64,000 nucleotides of DNA, from NCBI RefSeq assembly GCF_000255655.1, contig NZ_JH636436.1, positions 31,418-95,417 on the forward strand. The letters are read 5' to 3'. Position 1 is the stretch's first letter. Each line of letters starts with the position of its first letter. The position numbers were made by a program, and so were the translations under genes. This stretch comes from Schlesneria paludicola DSM 18645 (GTDB lineage: Bacteria; Planctomycetota; Planctomycetia; Planctomycetales; Planctomycetaceae). This document shows, piece after piece, positions 35,279 through 44,751 of this stretch. The notes under the pieces are model-generated. The model saw nothing but the letters and a program-made list of their open reading frames with translations, was not told where the DNA came from and made no database searches.

Positions 35279-38200
35279 ATGCGCTTCGAAACCTCGCAAT
35301 CCACGCCGTCTTATTTGGATCGTCGCCTGCAACTTCGGATGTTGTCGTGCGTCGGTGTGATCTCCATTGTGATGGTCACACTCAGTCTCGCGCGTCATCG
35401 TTCGTCGCCGCCCAGCACTGTGGATCAGAGATCCGCAACGGCCGTGGCGAACTTGAGCTTTGCCGCAGCGCCGATTGAACACCGTGTGTTGAAACCGGAT
35501 GAAGTGATCATTCTGCCCGGTGAAGAACTTGAAGTCGGGGACGCTCAAGTTACTGCCCACGCACATCAAGGTCCGCGCGGCCAATGGGCGGATGACGCTG
35601 CCGATGACGAGGCTTCCCACGATCGCGTCAAAGTGAAGGCTCGCCTTCGAGCCGACGACCCCGCGAATGGGGACCTGTTTCAGCCGCGCGAGCTTGAACG
35701 ATCGGGCACCAGTCCATTGTTCGAGCGTCGTCACGTCGCCAAGCCGATTCATCGCGATGCGAATCGACCTCCGACGGATTCGCTCTGGGATGACGTGACG
35801 GAAACACCCAAAAAAACCAACCCGGTCCGAGGGCGCGTGCCCGAGCGTGCGGTTCCACTGGACCGAAAAACGCCGGAGTGGTACGAGCACGCCGAAAAGC
35901 CAGCGGCACCGCCGCGCAGTGATCCCCTGGCCGGCATTATCGGCCGAGACGATGTGGATCCGGACGAGATCCCACGCAAATCGCCTGTCAGCAAGCCCGC
36001 ACCCAGCCGTCGGGATGAAAGCCAGATCGTGCCACCTCGGTCGAAGCCGTTGCTGGATGACGAGGCACCACCGCGTCGCAGCCAGCCCGTGAACGACCGC
36101 CGGTTGGCCGATGATCGGACATCGCCCGGCGATGATAGCCTGTTCGATTTGACCTTGCCGCCCGTGACGGCTTTGCCGACGCGAAAGAAAGAATCTCCCT
36201 CAGGAAATTCGGATTCGTTCAGCGATGCCGTCGAACGCGGAACGCGCGCCATTCCCATCGACCTTCGTCGACGTGATGACGGCTGGCGAACGGGCGGTGC
36301 CACGGAATCCGAACGAGACTCGGAACGCCGCAGACTGGCAACCGTCGAGATCGATAAGTCGTATCTGGATGTGGTTCAAGACAACACGATGGGCATCCGT
36401 CGTGAAGAAGCCAAGCCCTACTACTGGTTGTTGGATCATGCACGAAGTGTCGCCGCATCAAAACTCGAAAAAGCCGGGCGGCGCGATGTGCTATATCTCA
36501 ATCTCATGACCGAGCCCGATCAATTTCGCGGCGAGCCCATTACGATCGAAGGCGACTTGTGGCGTTTGTACGAATACGAAGCCAGTCGCAATGACTATGG
36601 GGTTGAACGGGTCTATGAAGGTTGGGTGTTCACGGGCGATTCGGCCAACAACCCTTACCGCGTGGTTTTCACCAGCCTTCCTCGTGGAATCGAACCGGGC
36701 GAAAATCTGCGGAAGCCTGTCCGCCTGACGGGATACTTTTTCAAGCGAGAAGGGTATCCGTCGAATGGCGGCGTGCACTTCGCACCCACGCTGCTGGCAC
36801 GTCGAATCGGAATCAATCCGATGCCGAACGGAATTCCGCTGACGTCGGGAATCGTACCTTACATGATCGTGGTCATCATGGCGGTGGGGCTGGGACTACT
36901 CGTCACAACCGTCGGATTTGCTATCAGCGATGAGCGGTCCACGCGACAGGGACGGCAGCACCGCGGCAACCAACCATTGTTGTCGTTTGCGGGTCTGGCG
37001 GTTCCTTCGCCGGTTTCGGTTGAAGAATCGCTTCGTGAGTTCGCCGAGCGTGAACGTCAGACCGCGATCAGCGGGGCCTATGGTCCTCTGCTCTCACGAC
37101 AGGCGGCGCGCGAGCATGCCGTCCATAGCTATTCGACATCCAAGCAGTTTGCGATCGATGATCAGCGCCGGCAACAGGAACGGCAGAACGGGATTCTGCA
37201 GGATTGGTCCGCACGGCAGAAAGCCGTACAGTCCGAAAACGAGCTGGCGCACGGCACCAGATCACGTTCAGTTCGTGTCGGCTGGCCCGGCGCCGACGAC
37301 CTCGATTCCGACAACCTGGCACCCGTTCGCGCTCTCGTGCCGAAAGGGAATTCGCTGTCGCGGACAGTACCAGAACAATCTTCGCTTGCGGTTCCGTCTC
37401 GGACACCATTGCCGACTCAAACCGTTGCGGCGACGACGGCGGAACCACTGGCATCAGTCTATGCGGCGCGCGTTGCCGAACCACAGCCGGTGCATGGCCA
37501 GACGCAGCCCAGTGCCATCGCACAACCGTCGATTCCCACCAATATTTCCTACGGTGCATCAAAACTGTCGGAATGGGAAGACGAAGTCGCCAAGCTGTCG
37601 AATCGGTCCCGCTCTCGCGGGGTTTCGTTGGGGACGATCACCGTTCCAGAGACATCGAACTCGACCCAAATCGAACAGGACCGCATCGCACGTGAACGCG
37701 TGATTCGAGAGCGCGTTCAGCGACAGCAGGAAGAATCCGAACAACAGCGTCGTGAACAACGTGATCGCGAACGGATTGAGTTCGAACGTCTGGAACGTGA
37801 GCGCATCGAACGCGAACGACAGTTGCGCGACCAGCAAGAGCGTGAACGGCAGGAACGACTTCGCGTTGAACGCGAACGGATGGACCGTGAACGCCTCGAG
37901 TACGAACGCCTTGATCGCGAGCGAGCAGAACGAGAACGTCTTGAACGCGAGAGGGTCGCGCGCGAGCAGACGACGTCGCGGCGCGAGTACGACCGGACCG
38001 CTGAGTCCGCTGAAAACGCGTTTGACTCCAGCGAGATCGCGGATTCGACGGGCTCATCATCAGCAGCCGACAGTCCACGCGAATCCGGCAAGCGTCGCGG
38101 TGGGGGCTGGGGTTGGCCCGCGCGCCGAAAGAATAAAGACGAAGAGATCGAACCGAGTTCTGAAACATTCGACGAATCGTTTGAATCGACCGAACCGGCT

Positions 38201-38419
38201 GCGGAAAGCGATAGCTCAGGTGAGCCTCGCAAACGTCGGGGTGGCTGGGGCTGGCCGCGACGCCGTAAAGAGTCGGAACAGACACCGGACAGCGATGAGA
38301 CTTTGTCGGATGACAGCGGGGCAGAGAGCGACGACTCGCAACAATCCTCATTCGGCTGGGGACGTCGCCGCAAGCATCGACGAAATTGGCGGAATAGCAA
38401 TGATTCGCCCGAATCGTGA
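35279..38419 (+). CDS. Large membrane protein with Arg/Glu coiled coil and GWGWP-motif tail, unknown
   Basis: 1046 residues from ATG 35279 (after GGTGGGA; a GTG at 35204 is possible). One helix near 19-38 leads to a long Pro/Arg/Asp-rich disordered region (about 60-340). A folded domain (about 370-515; core QFRGEPITIEGDLWRLYEYE) precedes a second helix (about 524-549). The cytoplasm- or periplasm-facing remainder ends in a roughly 110-residue Arg/Glu coiled coil (about 37670-38000; repeats of RERxExER). The tail holds KRRGGGWGWPARRK and KRRGGWGWPRRRK plus a degenerate third copy, separated by Ser/Glu-rich linkers. No known family recognised for the whole. The opposite strand has long open frames here because of the repetitive arginine codons; they are not genes. 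Confidence 0.8.
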   Translation: MRFETSQSTPSYLDRRLQLRMLSCVGVISIVMVTLSLARHRSSPPSTVDQRSATAVANLSFAAAPIEHRVLKPDEVIILPGEELEVGDAQVTAHAHQGPRGQWADDAADDEASHDRVKVKARLRADDPANGDLFQPRELERSGTSPLFERRHVAKPIHRDANRPPTDSLWDDVTETPKKTNPVRGRVPERAVPLDRKTPEWYEHAEKPAAPPRSDPLAGIIGRDDVDPDEIPRKSPVSKPAPSRRDESQIVPPRSKPLLDDEAPPRRSQPVNDRRLADDRTSPGDDSLFDLTLPPVTALPTRKKESPSGNSDSFSDAVERGTRAIPIDLRRRDDGWRTGGATESERDSERRRLATVEIDKSYLDVVQDNTMGIRREEAKPYYWLLDHARSVAASKLEKAGRRDVLYLNLMTEPDQFRGEPITIEGDLWRLYEYEASRNDYGVERVYEGWVFTGDSANNPYRVVFTSLPRGIEPGENLRKPVRLTGYFFKREGYPSNGGVHFAPTLLARRIGINPMPNGIPLTSGIVPYMIVVIMAVGLGLLVTTVGFAISDERSTRQGRQHRGNQPLLSFAGLAVPSPVSVEESLREFAERERQTAISGAYGPLLSRQAAREHAVHSYSTSKQFAIDDQRRQQERQNGILQDWSARQKAVQSENELAHGTRSRSVRVGWPGADDLDSDNLAPVRALVPKGNSLSRTVPEQSSLAVPSRTPLPTQTVAATTAEPLASVYAARVAEPQPVHGQTQPSAIAQPSIPTNISYGASKLSEWEDEVAKLSNRSRSRGVSLGTITVPETSNSTQIEQDRIARERVIRERVQRQQEESEQQRREQRDRERIEFERLERERIERERQLRDQQERERQERLRVERERMDRERLEYERLDRERAERERLERERVAREQTTSRREYDRTAESAENAFDSSEIADSTGSSSAADSPRESGKRRGGGWGWPARRKNKDEEIEPSSETFDESFESTEPAAESDSSGEPRKRRGGWGWPRRRKESEQTPDSDETLSDDSGAESDDSQQSSFGWGRRRKHRRNWRNSNDSPES

Positions 38420-38590
38420 TGTTGTGCGCCATGAGGTCTAATGAATGACTCAATGCCATCACGGTCCGTCCTGTGCGAGCAAGAAATCGCCCGGCGATTG
38501 ACACTCAAACAACACTGGCGAACGACTCCCATTGGCCGCCATCATCGCAGGAAACCGGTTTAGTCTTGTTTCACGAGGGCGAGTTGCACG

Positions 38591-39547
38591 ATGAGCGCAT
38601 TTGACCCTTTGTCGCTATTGAAACCTCGACGAAAAGTCACTGGGATCTCCGCGATCCTGTTGCCGTTCACTCAGGCGGGCGACGTTGATTGGCCGGCGTT
38701 TCACGCGCATGTGCAACGGACTCTGGAATCCGGTCTCACTCCTGCGGTGAACATGGACACTGGCTACGTGAATCTGCTGGATCGCGCCACTCAGGATGCG
38801 GTGCTGCAGCAGACACGAGAGGTTGCTGGGGGGCGTCCGTTTGTTGCCGGTGCATTCGTATCCGATGGTGAAGGAGATGCTTTCCGGCCGGACGAGTATG
38901 CCCGTCGCATTGAGGTCATTCAGTCGCATGGTGGGACGCCCATCATTTTTCAGTCCTATGGATTGACCCGTCAATCGGGCCCGAAAATCGTGGCATCCTA
39001 CGAGAAATTGGCTCGAACCGCCGATCGTTTCCTGGCGTTTGAATTGACGCAAGATCTGGCTTCGTTTGGAGCGATTTACGATCTGGAAACGTTTGCCGCG
39101 GTCATGTCGATTCCGCAGTGCGTGGGTGTGAAGCATTCGTCGTTTCATCGAGAGCCGGAATGGCAGCGCCTCGTCCTGCGGAATGCCAATCGTCCCGAAT
39201 TTGTCATCTTCACTGGCAATGATTTTGCCATCGACATGATCATGTACGGCAGCGACTACTTGCTGGGGCTCAGTACGTTTGCTCCGGATTTGTTCGCGCA
39301 GCGGGATCACTTTTGGGAAACGGGTGATCCCCGGTTTTACGAGCTGAATGACCAGTTGCAGTACCTGGGCTATTTCGCCTTTCGTCGTCCATCTCCTGCC
39401 TATAAGCATTCGGCGGCGCAGTTTTTGAATCTCCGCGGCTGGATCAATTCCAGCCATACGCATCCACAATCGCGGACGCGCCCTGATTCGGATCGAGACG
39501 TGCTGCGCGAACTGGGCCAGCGTCTGGGCGTGGTCTCGCCAACCTGA
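38591..39547 (+). CDS. Dihydrodipicolinate-synthase-family (class I aldolase) protein
   Basis: 318 residues with the DapA/NAL (beta/alpha)8 fold. The Schiff-base lysine is K181 in CVGVKHSS. Two DHDPS signatures are altered: the catalytic tyrosine position aligns with Phe (F150 in FLAFELT), and the pyruvate-binding Thr-Thr loop is replaced by NMDTGYVNL. So it is probably not DapA but another lysine-dependent aldolase or lyase. No lysine-biosynthesis genes are nearby. ATG 38591 opens the frame. Confidence 0.78.
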   Translation: MSAFDPLSLLKPRRKVTGISAILLPFTQAGDVDWPAFHAHVQRTLESGLTPAVNMDTGYVNLLDRATQDAVLQQTREVAGGRPFVAGAFVSDGEGDAFRPDEYARRIEVIQSHGGTPIIFQSYGLTRQSGPKIVASYEKLARTADRFLAFELTQDLASFGAIYDLETFAAVMSIPQCVGVKHSSFHREPEWQRLVLRNANRPEFVIFTGNDFAIDMIMYGSDYLLGLSTFAPDLFAQRDHFWETGDPRFYELNDQLQYLGYFAFRRPSPAYKHSAAQFLNLRGWINSSHTHPQSRTRPDSDRDVLRELGQRLGVVSPT

Positions 39548-39820
39548 ATTCCTTCCCAATCAGTCCTTGGCACACACATTGCTGCTCCGTTTGAATTCGA
39601 GGCTGACCGATTTGCGGACAATTCCGACCGGCCCGGTTCATGAACCGAAAAATACGATCCGGTTGGAATAGAAGTCATCGCGTCGAGCCGATTTTCGCGA
39701 TTCAATATGTAAGATGGGCAGACTTTCTTGTGTATTCCGCAGTAGAGTTGAAGGACGAGAGACGAAGCCAACCGGCAACCGTGATTCAACTCGGTGGTGG
39801 GGAATTCGGGAGGCGACTCG

Positions 39821-40042
39821 ATGTCAAAAGAGAGTTGGAAGTTCTGGGGCGTGGTGCTGATCGCCTGGGGTTTTTACAGTTGCTGGCACATGGGATATCA
39901 GTCTGGTTATGCAGACGGTCATGCAACAGCCTGGGGGATGTATGAACAGCCCTATCTCAAGCAAAACCTGGCCAATTCCGAAACCTTTTACGAACCGGAC
40001 GAATCCTTCGAGTCGGCCGCGGTTCAAACCAGTCATCCTTAG
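39821..40042 (+). CDS. Small membrane protein
   Basis: 73 residues. ATG 39821 follows GGGAGG with 7-nt spacing, which identifies it as the start. One hydrophobic helix (about 7-23, WGVVLIAWGFYSCW), then a polar tail rich in Tyr and acidic residues. No family recognised. It ends 14 nt before a GGGGAC-type repeat. Confidence 0.65.
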   Translation: MSKESWKFWGVVLIAWGFYSCWHMGYQSGYADGHATAWGMYEQPYLKQNLANSETFYEPDESFESAAVQTSHP

Positions 40043-40056
40043 CAGTCGCTTCAAAT

Positions 40057-40126
40057 AAAGGGGACTGGTTCCGACCGGCCCCAAAAACGTCACCGCATCC
40101 TGAATACCACGGTGCCTATCCCCTTT
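40057..40126. repeat. GGGGAC-type element, long form (copy C)
   Basis: AAAGGGGACTGGTTCCG at the left end pairs with GGTGCCTATCCCCTTT at the right (outer 8 bp AAAGGGGA/TCCCCTTT perfect). The interior CAAAAACGTCACCGCAT corresponds to the interiors of copies at 44752, 52462 and 54645. It lies at the convergent junction between the small membrane protein and the first lipoprotein of the sigma locus. Confidence 0.8.
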
Positions 40127-40167
40127 CGTTTCGCAGGCTCGTTGGCGCTGCTCGTACCGCAGGTGTC

Positions 40168-40737
40168 TCAATCACGCGGTGAGGCACGTGTTTTGAGCCG
40201 AATGGTTCCGAGGTCGAGATCTCGCTGGCCGTTCACTTCAATCAACATGAATGGTGACGTTGGATTCGAGTATCGCCCTTCGAATCGGTCCTCTTCGCCC
40301 GCGAGTTTCTGCTCAACCCATTTGAATTCAAGTGCGTACTCTCCATGAGGGACGCCGTCGCCGTTCACATAGGTGCTGAGCATGAAGCGGCCGCCATCAC
40401 CGGTCCAGGTGAAGAATCGGTTTAAGTAGCGTTCACGTTTTTCCGCCAGCCCGTGCTGCGGCACGTACTGAATATGGATGTTGGCCCGAGGAACATCATC
40501 AACCAGCACGATTCCTCGAACACGTCCCAAAGGAACTTTGTCCGTAATTGCGGGGCGTGCAGACCGTGAGCAAGAGACCGAAATACAGACGGTGCTGAAT
40601 AGTGCGAGAACTTGAACGTGAGCGTAGATCTGTGCTGCGAACCGACGCCTTGTCCCGTGGTTCGTTGGTGGAAGCTCGGTCGAGGATCGGATGCCCGGGC
40701 GTCGACAGCAAGCCCGGATGCTCGTCGGATTGATCAT
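40168..40737 (-). CDS. Predicted lipoprotein, carboxypeptidase-regulatory-like, paralogue 1
   Basis: 189 residues. The mature part (about 70-185) is a beta-sandwich-like domain with the blocks KVPLGRVRGIVLVDDVPRANIHIQY, DGGRFMLSTYVNGDGVPHGEYALEFKW and RDLDLGTIRL. The same blocks occur at 44143-44610, so these are paralogues. A lipobox-like SVSC follows a hydrophobic stretch (about 44-56), but the only in-frame ATG gives an unusually long basic N-terminus without a ribosome site, so the 5' end is uncertain or damaged. Last gene of the sigma/pseudopilin locus. Confidence 0.72.
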   Translation of the reverse strand: MINPTSIRACCRRPGIRSSTELPPTNHGTRRRFAAQIYAHVQVLALFSTVCISVSCSRSARPAITDKVPLGRVRGIVLVDDVPRANIHIQYVPQHGLAEKRERYLNRFFTWTGDGGRFMLSTYVNGDGVPHGEYALEFKWVEQKLAGEEDRFEGRYSNPTSPFMLIEVNGQRDLDLGTIRLKTRASPRD

Positions 40738-40948
40738 TGGTGATCACAGGCGAATGGACGGTCGCCCGCGTTCGTCCTCGAATCGATGTTCATCTCACAG
40801 GTCTCCTTGATTGTCATCTGGTGGGCTGCCATGAACTGTCCGCAACAGGCGACGACCCTGTCTGCAAACAGAGCGAAACATCGCGATGCAAATTGGGGGA
40901 TGATTCGCACAGCCAATGCTGTACGCCACAACTTGTGGCGGCATCGGT

Positions 40949-42082
40949 TCAGTAGTTCCCGGCAACTTCACCGCCGGATCGAGTGATGAGAAATGCCAGC
41001 ACTGTATCATCCATGTTTTCGCTGAGAGCTTTGACCGATCCGTCGCCCATGACAACCTGTGAAAGTCCTGTATGGAATGAGTAGAACGCGCGATAACTGA
41101 GATTTGTACAATTGATGACACACGAGTTTCGATCGCCGTTCACATCACGGATATCGTTGTTTCCATCTCGATTGCCACCGTCGACCCATTGATCGTTGTT
41201 CGGATCGGCCCAGCCTCCTCCGCCGAAATGTGTTTGCTGATTGAGCAAGTTAAAGAAATTCGCGGCGGCGGCCGGGGTGTCCGTTGAAGGGGGGGACGTG
41301 TAGTTCTTGCCCAGTTCCCAAAGCTGATTTCTCGCGGCCAACTCCGCAATCATCATCGTGTTCGAAAGTCCGTCCGTGACCTTTGCGACGGTGGGCGAAG
41401 CGTCATAGCTTCCGGACGTCGACACCCCTGAAACAACGGCGCAAGAGTTGGCACTGCCGCAATAGAAGAAGCCGATCGTCCCTGAGGGCGGGACGCCCGC
41501 CGAGATCAGATTCGAACGGAGGGGCGAGCGGATATCACAATTGACGATATAGTCGCAACGCCCCCAGGTGGCGGTGATCGGTGTGCTGGGAACCACGCCA
41601 CAGTTAAGCCCACCACCTGCGGCCACTGTTGCGTGACTCCAGGTGGTGGTGTTTGGAGTCGTCAGCGGTGTTGAAGGACAAACGAACGTGGGCAAACGGG
41701 TCGCGATCAGGCTCTTGTTTTGCAGTCCGGACCAGATTGGTTGAGTCACGTCAAAGGCGTTGGAGAGCGCAGCCTGATCGAGGAATGGCAGCAGGGCCTG
41801 TCCCCACGACTGTCCAAACCGCAAGGTGCTGGTTGACGTGTCGACATTCCAGAGTGCGGCAATCGGAAACTGTCCGTGAACATTCTCGTACGTGTGCATT
41901 GCCAGGCCGAGTTGCTTCAAATGATTCTTACACTGTGTTCGGCGAGCAACTTCGCGCGCTCGCTGAATGGCTGGCAATAGCAACGCAACCAGCACGGCAA
42001 CGATCGCCGTAACAACGAGTGTCTCGATCAGAGTCATTCCACGCTGATGTCGTCGTGCCGCGATTCTTTTGCCACAGAGCAT
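40949..42082 (-). CDS. DUF1559 pseudopilin-like protein, paralogue 1
   Basis: 377 residues with a type IV/type II prepilin leader: basic n-region, RG^MTLIETL cleavage site, then a hydrophobic helix with the conserved Glu five after cleavage. The rest is DUF1559 (blocks [18 protein letters not shown], a GGWADPN segment, and near the end [22 protein letters not shown]). ATG 42082 is preferred over a GTG 18 nt upstream. Upstream of the lipoprotein paralogue 1, matching the arrangement of paralogue 2. Predicted surface or periplasmic fibre component. Confidence 0.9.
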   Translation of the reverse strand: MLCGKRIAARRHQRGMTLIETLVVTAIVAVLVALLLPAIQRAREVARRTQCKNHLKQLGLAMHTYENVHGQFPIAALWNVDTSTSTLRFGQSWGQALLPFLDQAALSNAFDVTQPIWSGLQNKSLIATRLPTFVCPSTPLTTPNTTTWSHATVAAGGGLNCGVVPSTPITATWGRCDYIVNCDIRSPLRSNLISAGVPPSGTIGFFYCGSANSCAVVSGVSTSGSYDASPTVAKVTDGLSNTMMIAELAARNQLWELGKNYTSPPSTDTPAAAANFFNLLNQQTHFGGGGWADPNNDQWVDGGNRDGNNDIRDVNGDRNSCVINCTNLSYRAFYSFHTGLSQVVMGDGSVKALSENMDDTVLAFLITRSGGEVAGNY

Positions 42083-42259
42083 GAGACGCACTCGCACCAC
42101 TTCGCGCGGATCGCACAGAATCGTGTCGTCAAGACGTCTCGACGATGGATGCGAATCGGCGACCGGTCAATGACCACCACACCAAACGGTCTTCTCAAAG
42201 CCAAATGAATCAAGATCCCCATCTCGGTCAACGGTCTCTGGAGGTGCCTGCGAGCGACT

Positions 42260-42267
42260 GAACGTTC
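42260..42267. promoter_or_regulatory. GAACGTTC site upstream of pseudopilin 1
   Basis: Perfect 8-bp palindrome in the gap between the anti-sigma gene and the first DUF1559 gene. The same octamer occurs twice upstream of the sigma factor gene (46843 and 46916). It also occurs inside an unrelated coding region near 13296, so this is weak evidence. Confidence 0.25.
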
Positions 42268-42319
42268 GTAGAGAAACTCTCCTTCGACCACGCACTCGTT
42301 GCATTGTAGCACAAAGACG

Positions 42320-43303
42320 TCAGTCAGCCGCGCCGGCAGCTGGAGACGGATGTCTTTGTTGATGAAACCCTGGTGTAAACCAGTCACCGTCAAGCGGATC
42401 CTGGCTAATCAATTGAATCCGGGTATAGTTGGTTACGCGATGATCCGGGGTCTCGGGATAGATCCGCATCTCGGACAATTGCTGTGATGTCGGATTGATT
42501 CGAATTTCGATGCGACGGGGACCTTGCTTGGTATCAGGCTTTTTGACGGCGACCAACAGATTCGTCGTGGCGTCGGGGTGAAACAGTTCCAGGTTGTAGT
42601 CGGCAACCAGCCTTTTTTCCTGACCATCGAAAAAGCTCAGAACCGGCGAGAGATAATTCACGGCGGGCAGTACACCCGTGAAATGCATCTGATCGCCATT
42701 GACTTCCAGCGGTCGATCGGGGCGAATCGACCAACTGCTGGTTCCATCGCTGCCATTGATGAAATCGCCTGCCGCAGCCTTCCAGGAATAGACGAACTGT
42801 CGGCCGCCGCGCACATACAGCATCGCCTCTTTCGCAGGGCCATCCGGTGGCTTCGGACGGTTGGGGCCAGCATTGTTTCGCTCGGCTCGTTGAGATTGCT
42901 CGTCGACAAAACTCACTCGATATGTTCGATCTGCGGACTCTCGCGACAACATCGTCAATTCGTGGAACGCCGCGACCGCCGTCGCGGTGGGCGTTGTATT
43001 CTCTGCGGTCAACAGATAGAGAAAGGCGGCAAGGCACAGGCAGGCAGCGCTGGCGAAAATGGCCACTCGGCGCGTCGCCCGAGAACGGGGAGCGGTTGCG
43101 ATTCGTACACTGTCAAGTTGATCGAGCGTCGCATTCAATGATTGGTATTCAACCTGAATTCGATTGTGCAGCAGCGTGGCCAGAGCGAACCGGCGTGCGT
43201 TGTCGGGGCTTTGCTTGAGCCAGTCGTTGAGCGCTCGTTGTTCGTCGACGCTCAAGCAAGCGTCTAGATGGCCATTAATCAAGTCATCAGGTTCGAGGTT
43301 CAT
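42320..43303 (-). CDS. FecR-like/anti-sigma membrane protein
   Basis: 327 residues from ATG 43303 (a GTG three codons upstream is possible). The cytoplasmic N-terminus (about 1-75) has the planctomycete anti-sigma pattern LDACLSVDEQRALNDWLKQSPDNARRFA, one membrane helix (79-98), and a periplasmic beta-rich domain (about 110-327) resembling FecR or LolA-like domains. Two genes separate it from the sigma factor on the same strand. Predicted to hold the sigma inactive until a periplasmic signal. No zinc-binding HxxxCxxC motif, so not the ZAS type. Confidence 0.72.
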   Translation of the reverse strand: MNLEPDDLINGHLDACLSVDEQRALNDWLKQSPDNARRFALATLLHNRIQVEYQSLNATLDQLDSVRIATAPRSRATRRVAIFASAACLCLAAFLYLLTAENTTPTATAVAAFHELTMLSRESADRTYRVSFVDEQSQRAERNNAGPNRPKPPDGPAKEAMLYVRGGRQFVYSWKAAAGDFINGSDGTSSWSIRPDRPLEVNGDQMHFTGVLPAVNYLSPVLSFFDGQEKRLVADYNLELFHPDATTNLLVAVKKPDTKQGPRRIEIRINPTSQQLSEMRIYPETPDHRVTNYTRIQLISQDPLDGDWFTPGFHQQRHPSPAAGAAD

Positions 43304-43334
43304 ATCGGTCACGGCATCTGAGAAAGGCCTTGTG

Positions 43335-43961
43335 TCACTTCTGAGTCAGCTTTGCTTTCGAATTGTCATAGTGAAAATCGAGTGTCCCTTCGGCCAGGAT
43401 CATTCCTTTGGCGGCGTTCAGGAAATCGCGTCGAGTTTGCATGTCCGAGCTAAAAGCCAGTTCGTCTGACAATGCGTAGACGGTGAGATGATACTGACCA
43501 ACGCCGACTTTTTTGGAACGTAGCGAATAGTACCCTTTCTTGCCGCTATCGTTATACCCTTCGACGCCGATGTCTTGAACGTCTTTGGGCAGCGATGTGA
43601 TGTCCGCCGGGATATTGTAAATCAGCCAGTACGAGCTGGTCCACGCGGCATCGGCGCTGGGGTCATCGTACCGGCGCCACAGACTGATCGCGAAACTTTT
43701 TGTTTCCGGTGGTGCGCCGCTCCAATGGATCTCGGGCGACGAGCCCGCACCGGTGCTCGTGAATTCACGTGGACATTCGCTGTTCTGAGAGATGGCGGGA
43801 CAGCTTACGGTCAGCGGTGCATGCCCCGCCGCAGCCTCGCTTGTGCTGCGCGTCGCTGACGTTGACTGCGATTCGCAACCCGACATCGCCACGAGAAGGG
43901 CCGCCAATATCAGCGAACACGGTCGACAAAGCCGTGAAGAATATGAACTGAATAACCGCAT
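43335..43961 (-). CDS. PEBP-like (YbhB/YbcL) lipoprotein
   Basis: 208 residues. Signal peptide ends in lipobox MSGC (C29), then a low-complexity linker. The domain (about 50-200) is of the phosphatidylethanolamine-binding / Raf-kinase-inhibitor-like type: STGAGSSPEIHWSGAPPETKSFA, then SSYWLIYNIPADITSLP, and VGQYHLTVYALSD. The canonical DPDAP block is replaced by RRYDDPSAD. Family members bind anionic ligands; function unknown. ATG follows CGGAG. Sits between lipoprotein 2 and the anti-sigma gene in the same run. Confidence 0.8.
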   Translation of the reverse strand: MRLFSSYSSRLCRPCSLILAALLVAMSGCESQSTSATRSTSEAAAGHAPLTVSCPAISQNSECPREFTSTGAGSSPEIHWSGAPPETKSFAISLWRRYDDPSADAAWTSSYWLIYNIPADITSLPKDVQDIGVEGYNDSGKKGYYSLRSKKVGVGQYHLTVYALSDELAFSSDMQTRRDFLNAAKGMILAEGTLDFHYDNSKAKLTQK

Positions 43962-44040
43962 TCGAAAAATCTCCGACGTGATTTGATCCGCCCGTTGAGA
44001 TCAGGCGGACAGGCACCTTGATTATTGCGACGTGATGGCC

Positions 44041-44085
44041 TTTTCGAATTCGGGCGAAGCCAGTCCCTGTTCGTTCAACAGGCGG
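44041..44085. repeat. GGGGAC-type element, degenerate fragment
   Basis: Bases GGCGAAGCCAGTCCCTG followed by TTCAACAGGCGG resemble the edge of the element at 44752-44835 (GGCGGAGCCAGCCCCCG, then TTCAACAGGCC). Only this half is recognisable. It lies just after the stop of lipoprotein 2. Confidence 0.5.
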
Positions 44086-44142
44086 CTAAGACGGTTGGTG
44101 TCCTTTTTGAGGACCTGGCCAGTTGGTCGCCGGGGGGCCAGC

Positions 44143-44610
44143 CTACTTCGCCTTCTCGGTCGACTTCGCCAGTTCGATGTCACCCAGTTCCAGCGGCTGA
44201 TCGGGTTCGACCTTGATGACTTTGAACGGCTTCTTCTTACTTGAGTATTTTCCGCCGAGCAGATCTTTTTCACCCGATGGCAGCTGCTGCAGCATTTTGA
44301 ACGACAACGCATATTCGCCGGGGGGAACGCCGTCGCCTCGTTCATAAGTATGAAGCGCGAACTTGCCGTCGCGTGTGGTCATGACGACAAAACCTCGCAG
44401 GATTTGTTCGCGTGACTCGGCGATCGAACTTTGAGGATCGTATTGAACCAGGACGTTCGGCGTCGGGACACCATCGACGATCACCGTCCCCGAAACTTTG
44501 GAGAGGGGCACCTTGTTCGAAATCGGCTTCTTGACGGGACCGCGCGAACAGCCCGAGGCGAAGCAAACAAGGCACAATAGTCCGACAATCGTAGTATTCT
44601 GACGAGACAT
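44143..44610 (-). CDS. Lipoprotein, carboxypeptidase-regulatory-like, paralogue 2
   Basis: 155 residues from ATG 44610, which follows GAGAGG. Signal peptide with lipobox ASGC (about 18-21). Mature domain matches the gene at 40168: NKVPLSKVSGTVIVDGVPTPNVLVQY, then DGKFALHTYERGDGVPPGEYALSFK and a final LELGDIELAKS. In-frame and complete, unlike paralogue 1 whose 5' end is odd. Directly follows a DUF1559 gene, separated by a GGGGAC-type repeat. Predicted to be an outer-surface or periplasmic lipoprotein of Ig-like fold. Confidence 0.85.
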   Translation of the reverse strand: MSRQNTTIVGLLCLVCFASGCSRGPVKKPISNKVPLSKVSGTVIVDGVPTPNVLVQYDPQSSIAESREQILRGFVVMTTRDGKFALHTYERGDGVPPGEYALSFKMLQQLPSGEKDLLGGKYSSKKKPFKVIKVEPDQPLELGDIELAKSTEKAK

Positions 44611-44751
44611 CGATACCTCTCCGCTTCCCCTGCCGCTGCAGGGAGCAATGGATGCGATCAGGACGCTTGAAAAAGGCCGCGTGATTCGTCGTAAGTACGA
44701 ATCACGCGGCTGCACCAACAGATCGTTGACGACGACAGACGCCAGTTGCAA

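Noticed and set aside
37638..38532. Long Arg/Ser-rich minus-strand frames opposite the coiled-coil gene
   Set aside because: Produced by the repetitive CGT/GAA codons of the plus-strand coiled coil; no start site and pure low complexity.
40734..40931. 65-codon minus-strand frame upstream of lipoprotein 1
   Set aside because: No ribosome site and no homology that I recognise; it overlaps the lipoprotein start. It may be the remnant of that gene's original 5' end, but I cannot show it.
44022..44142. Open tail after lipoprotein 2 in another frame
   Set aside because: The upstream part of that frame is out-of-phase lipoprotein sequence; the tail overlaps a degenerate repeat element.
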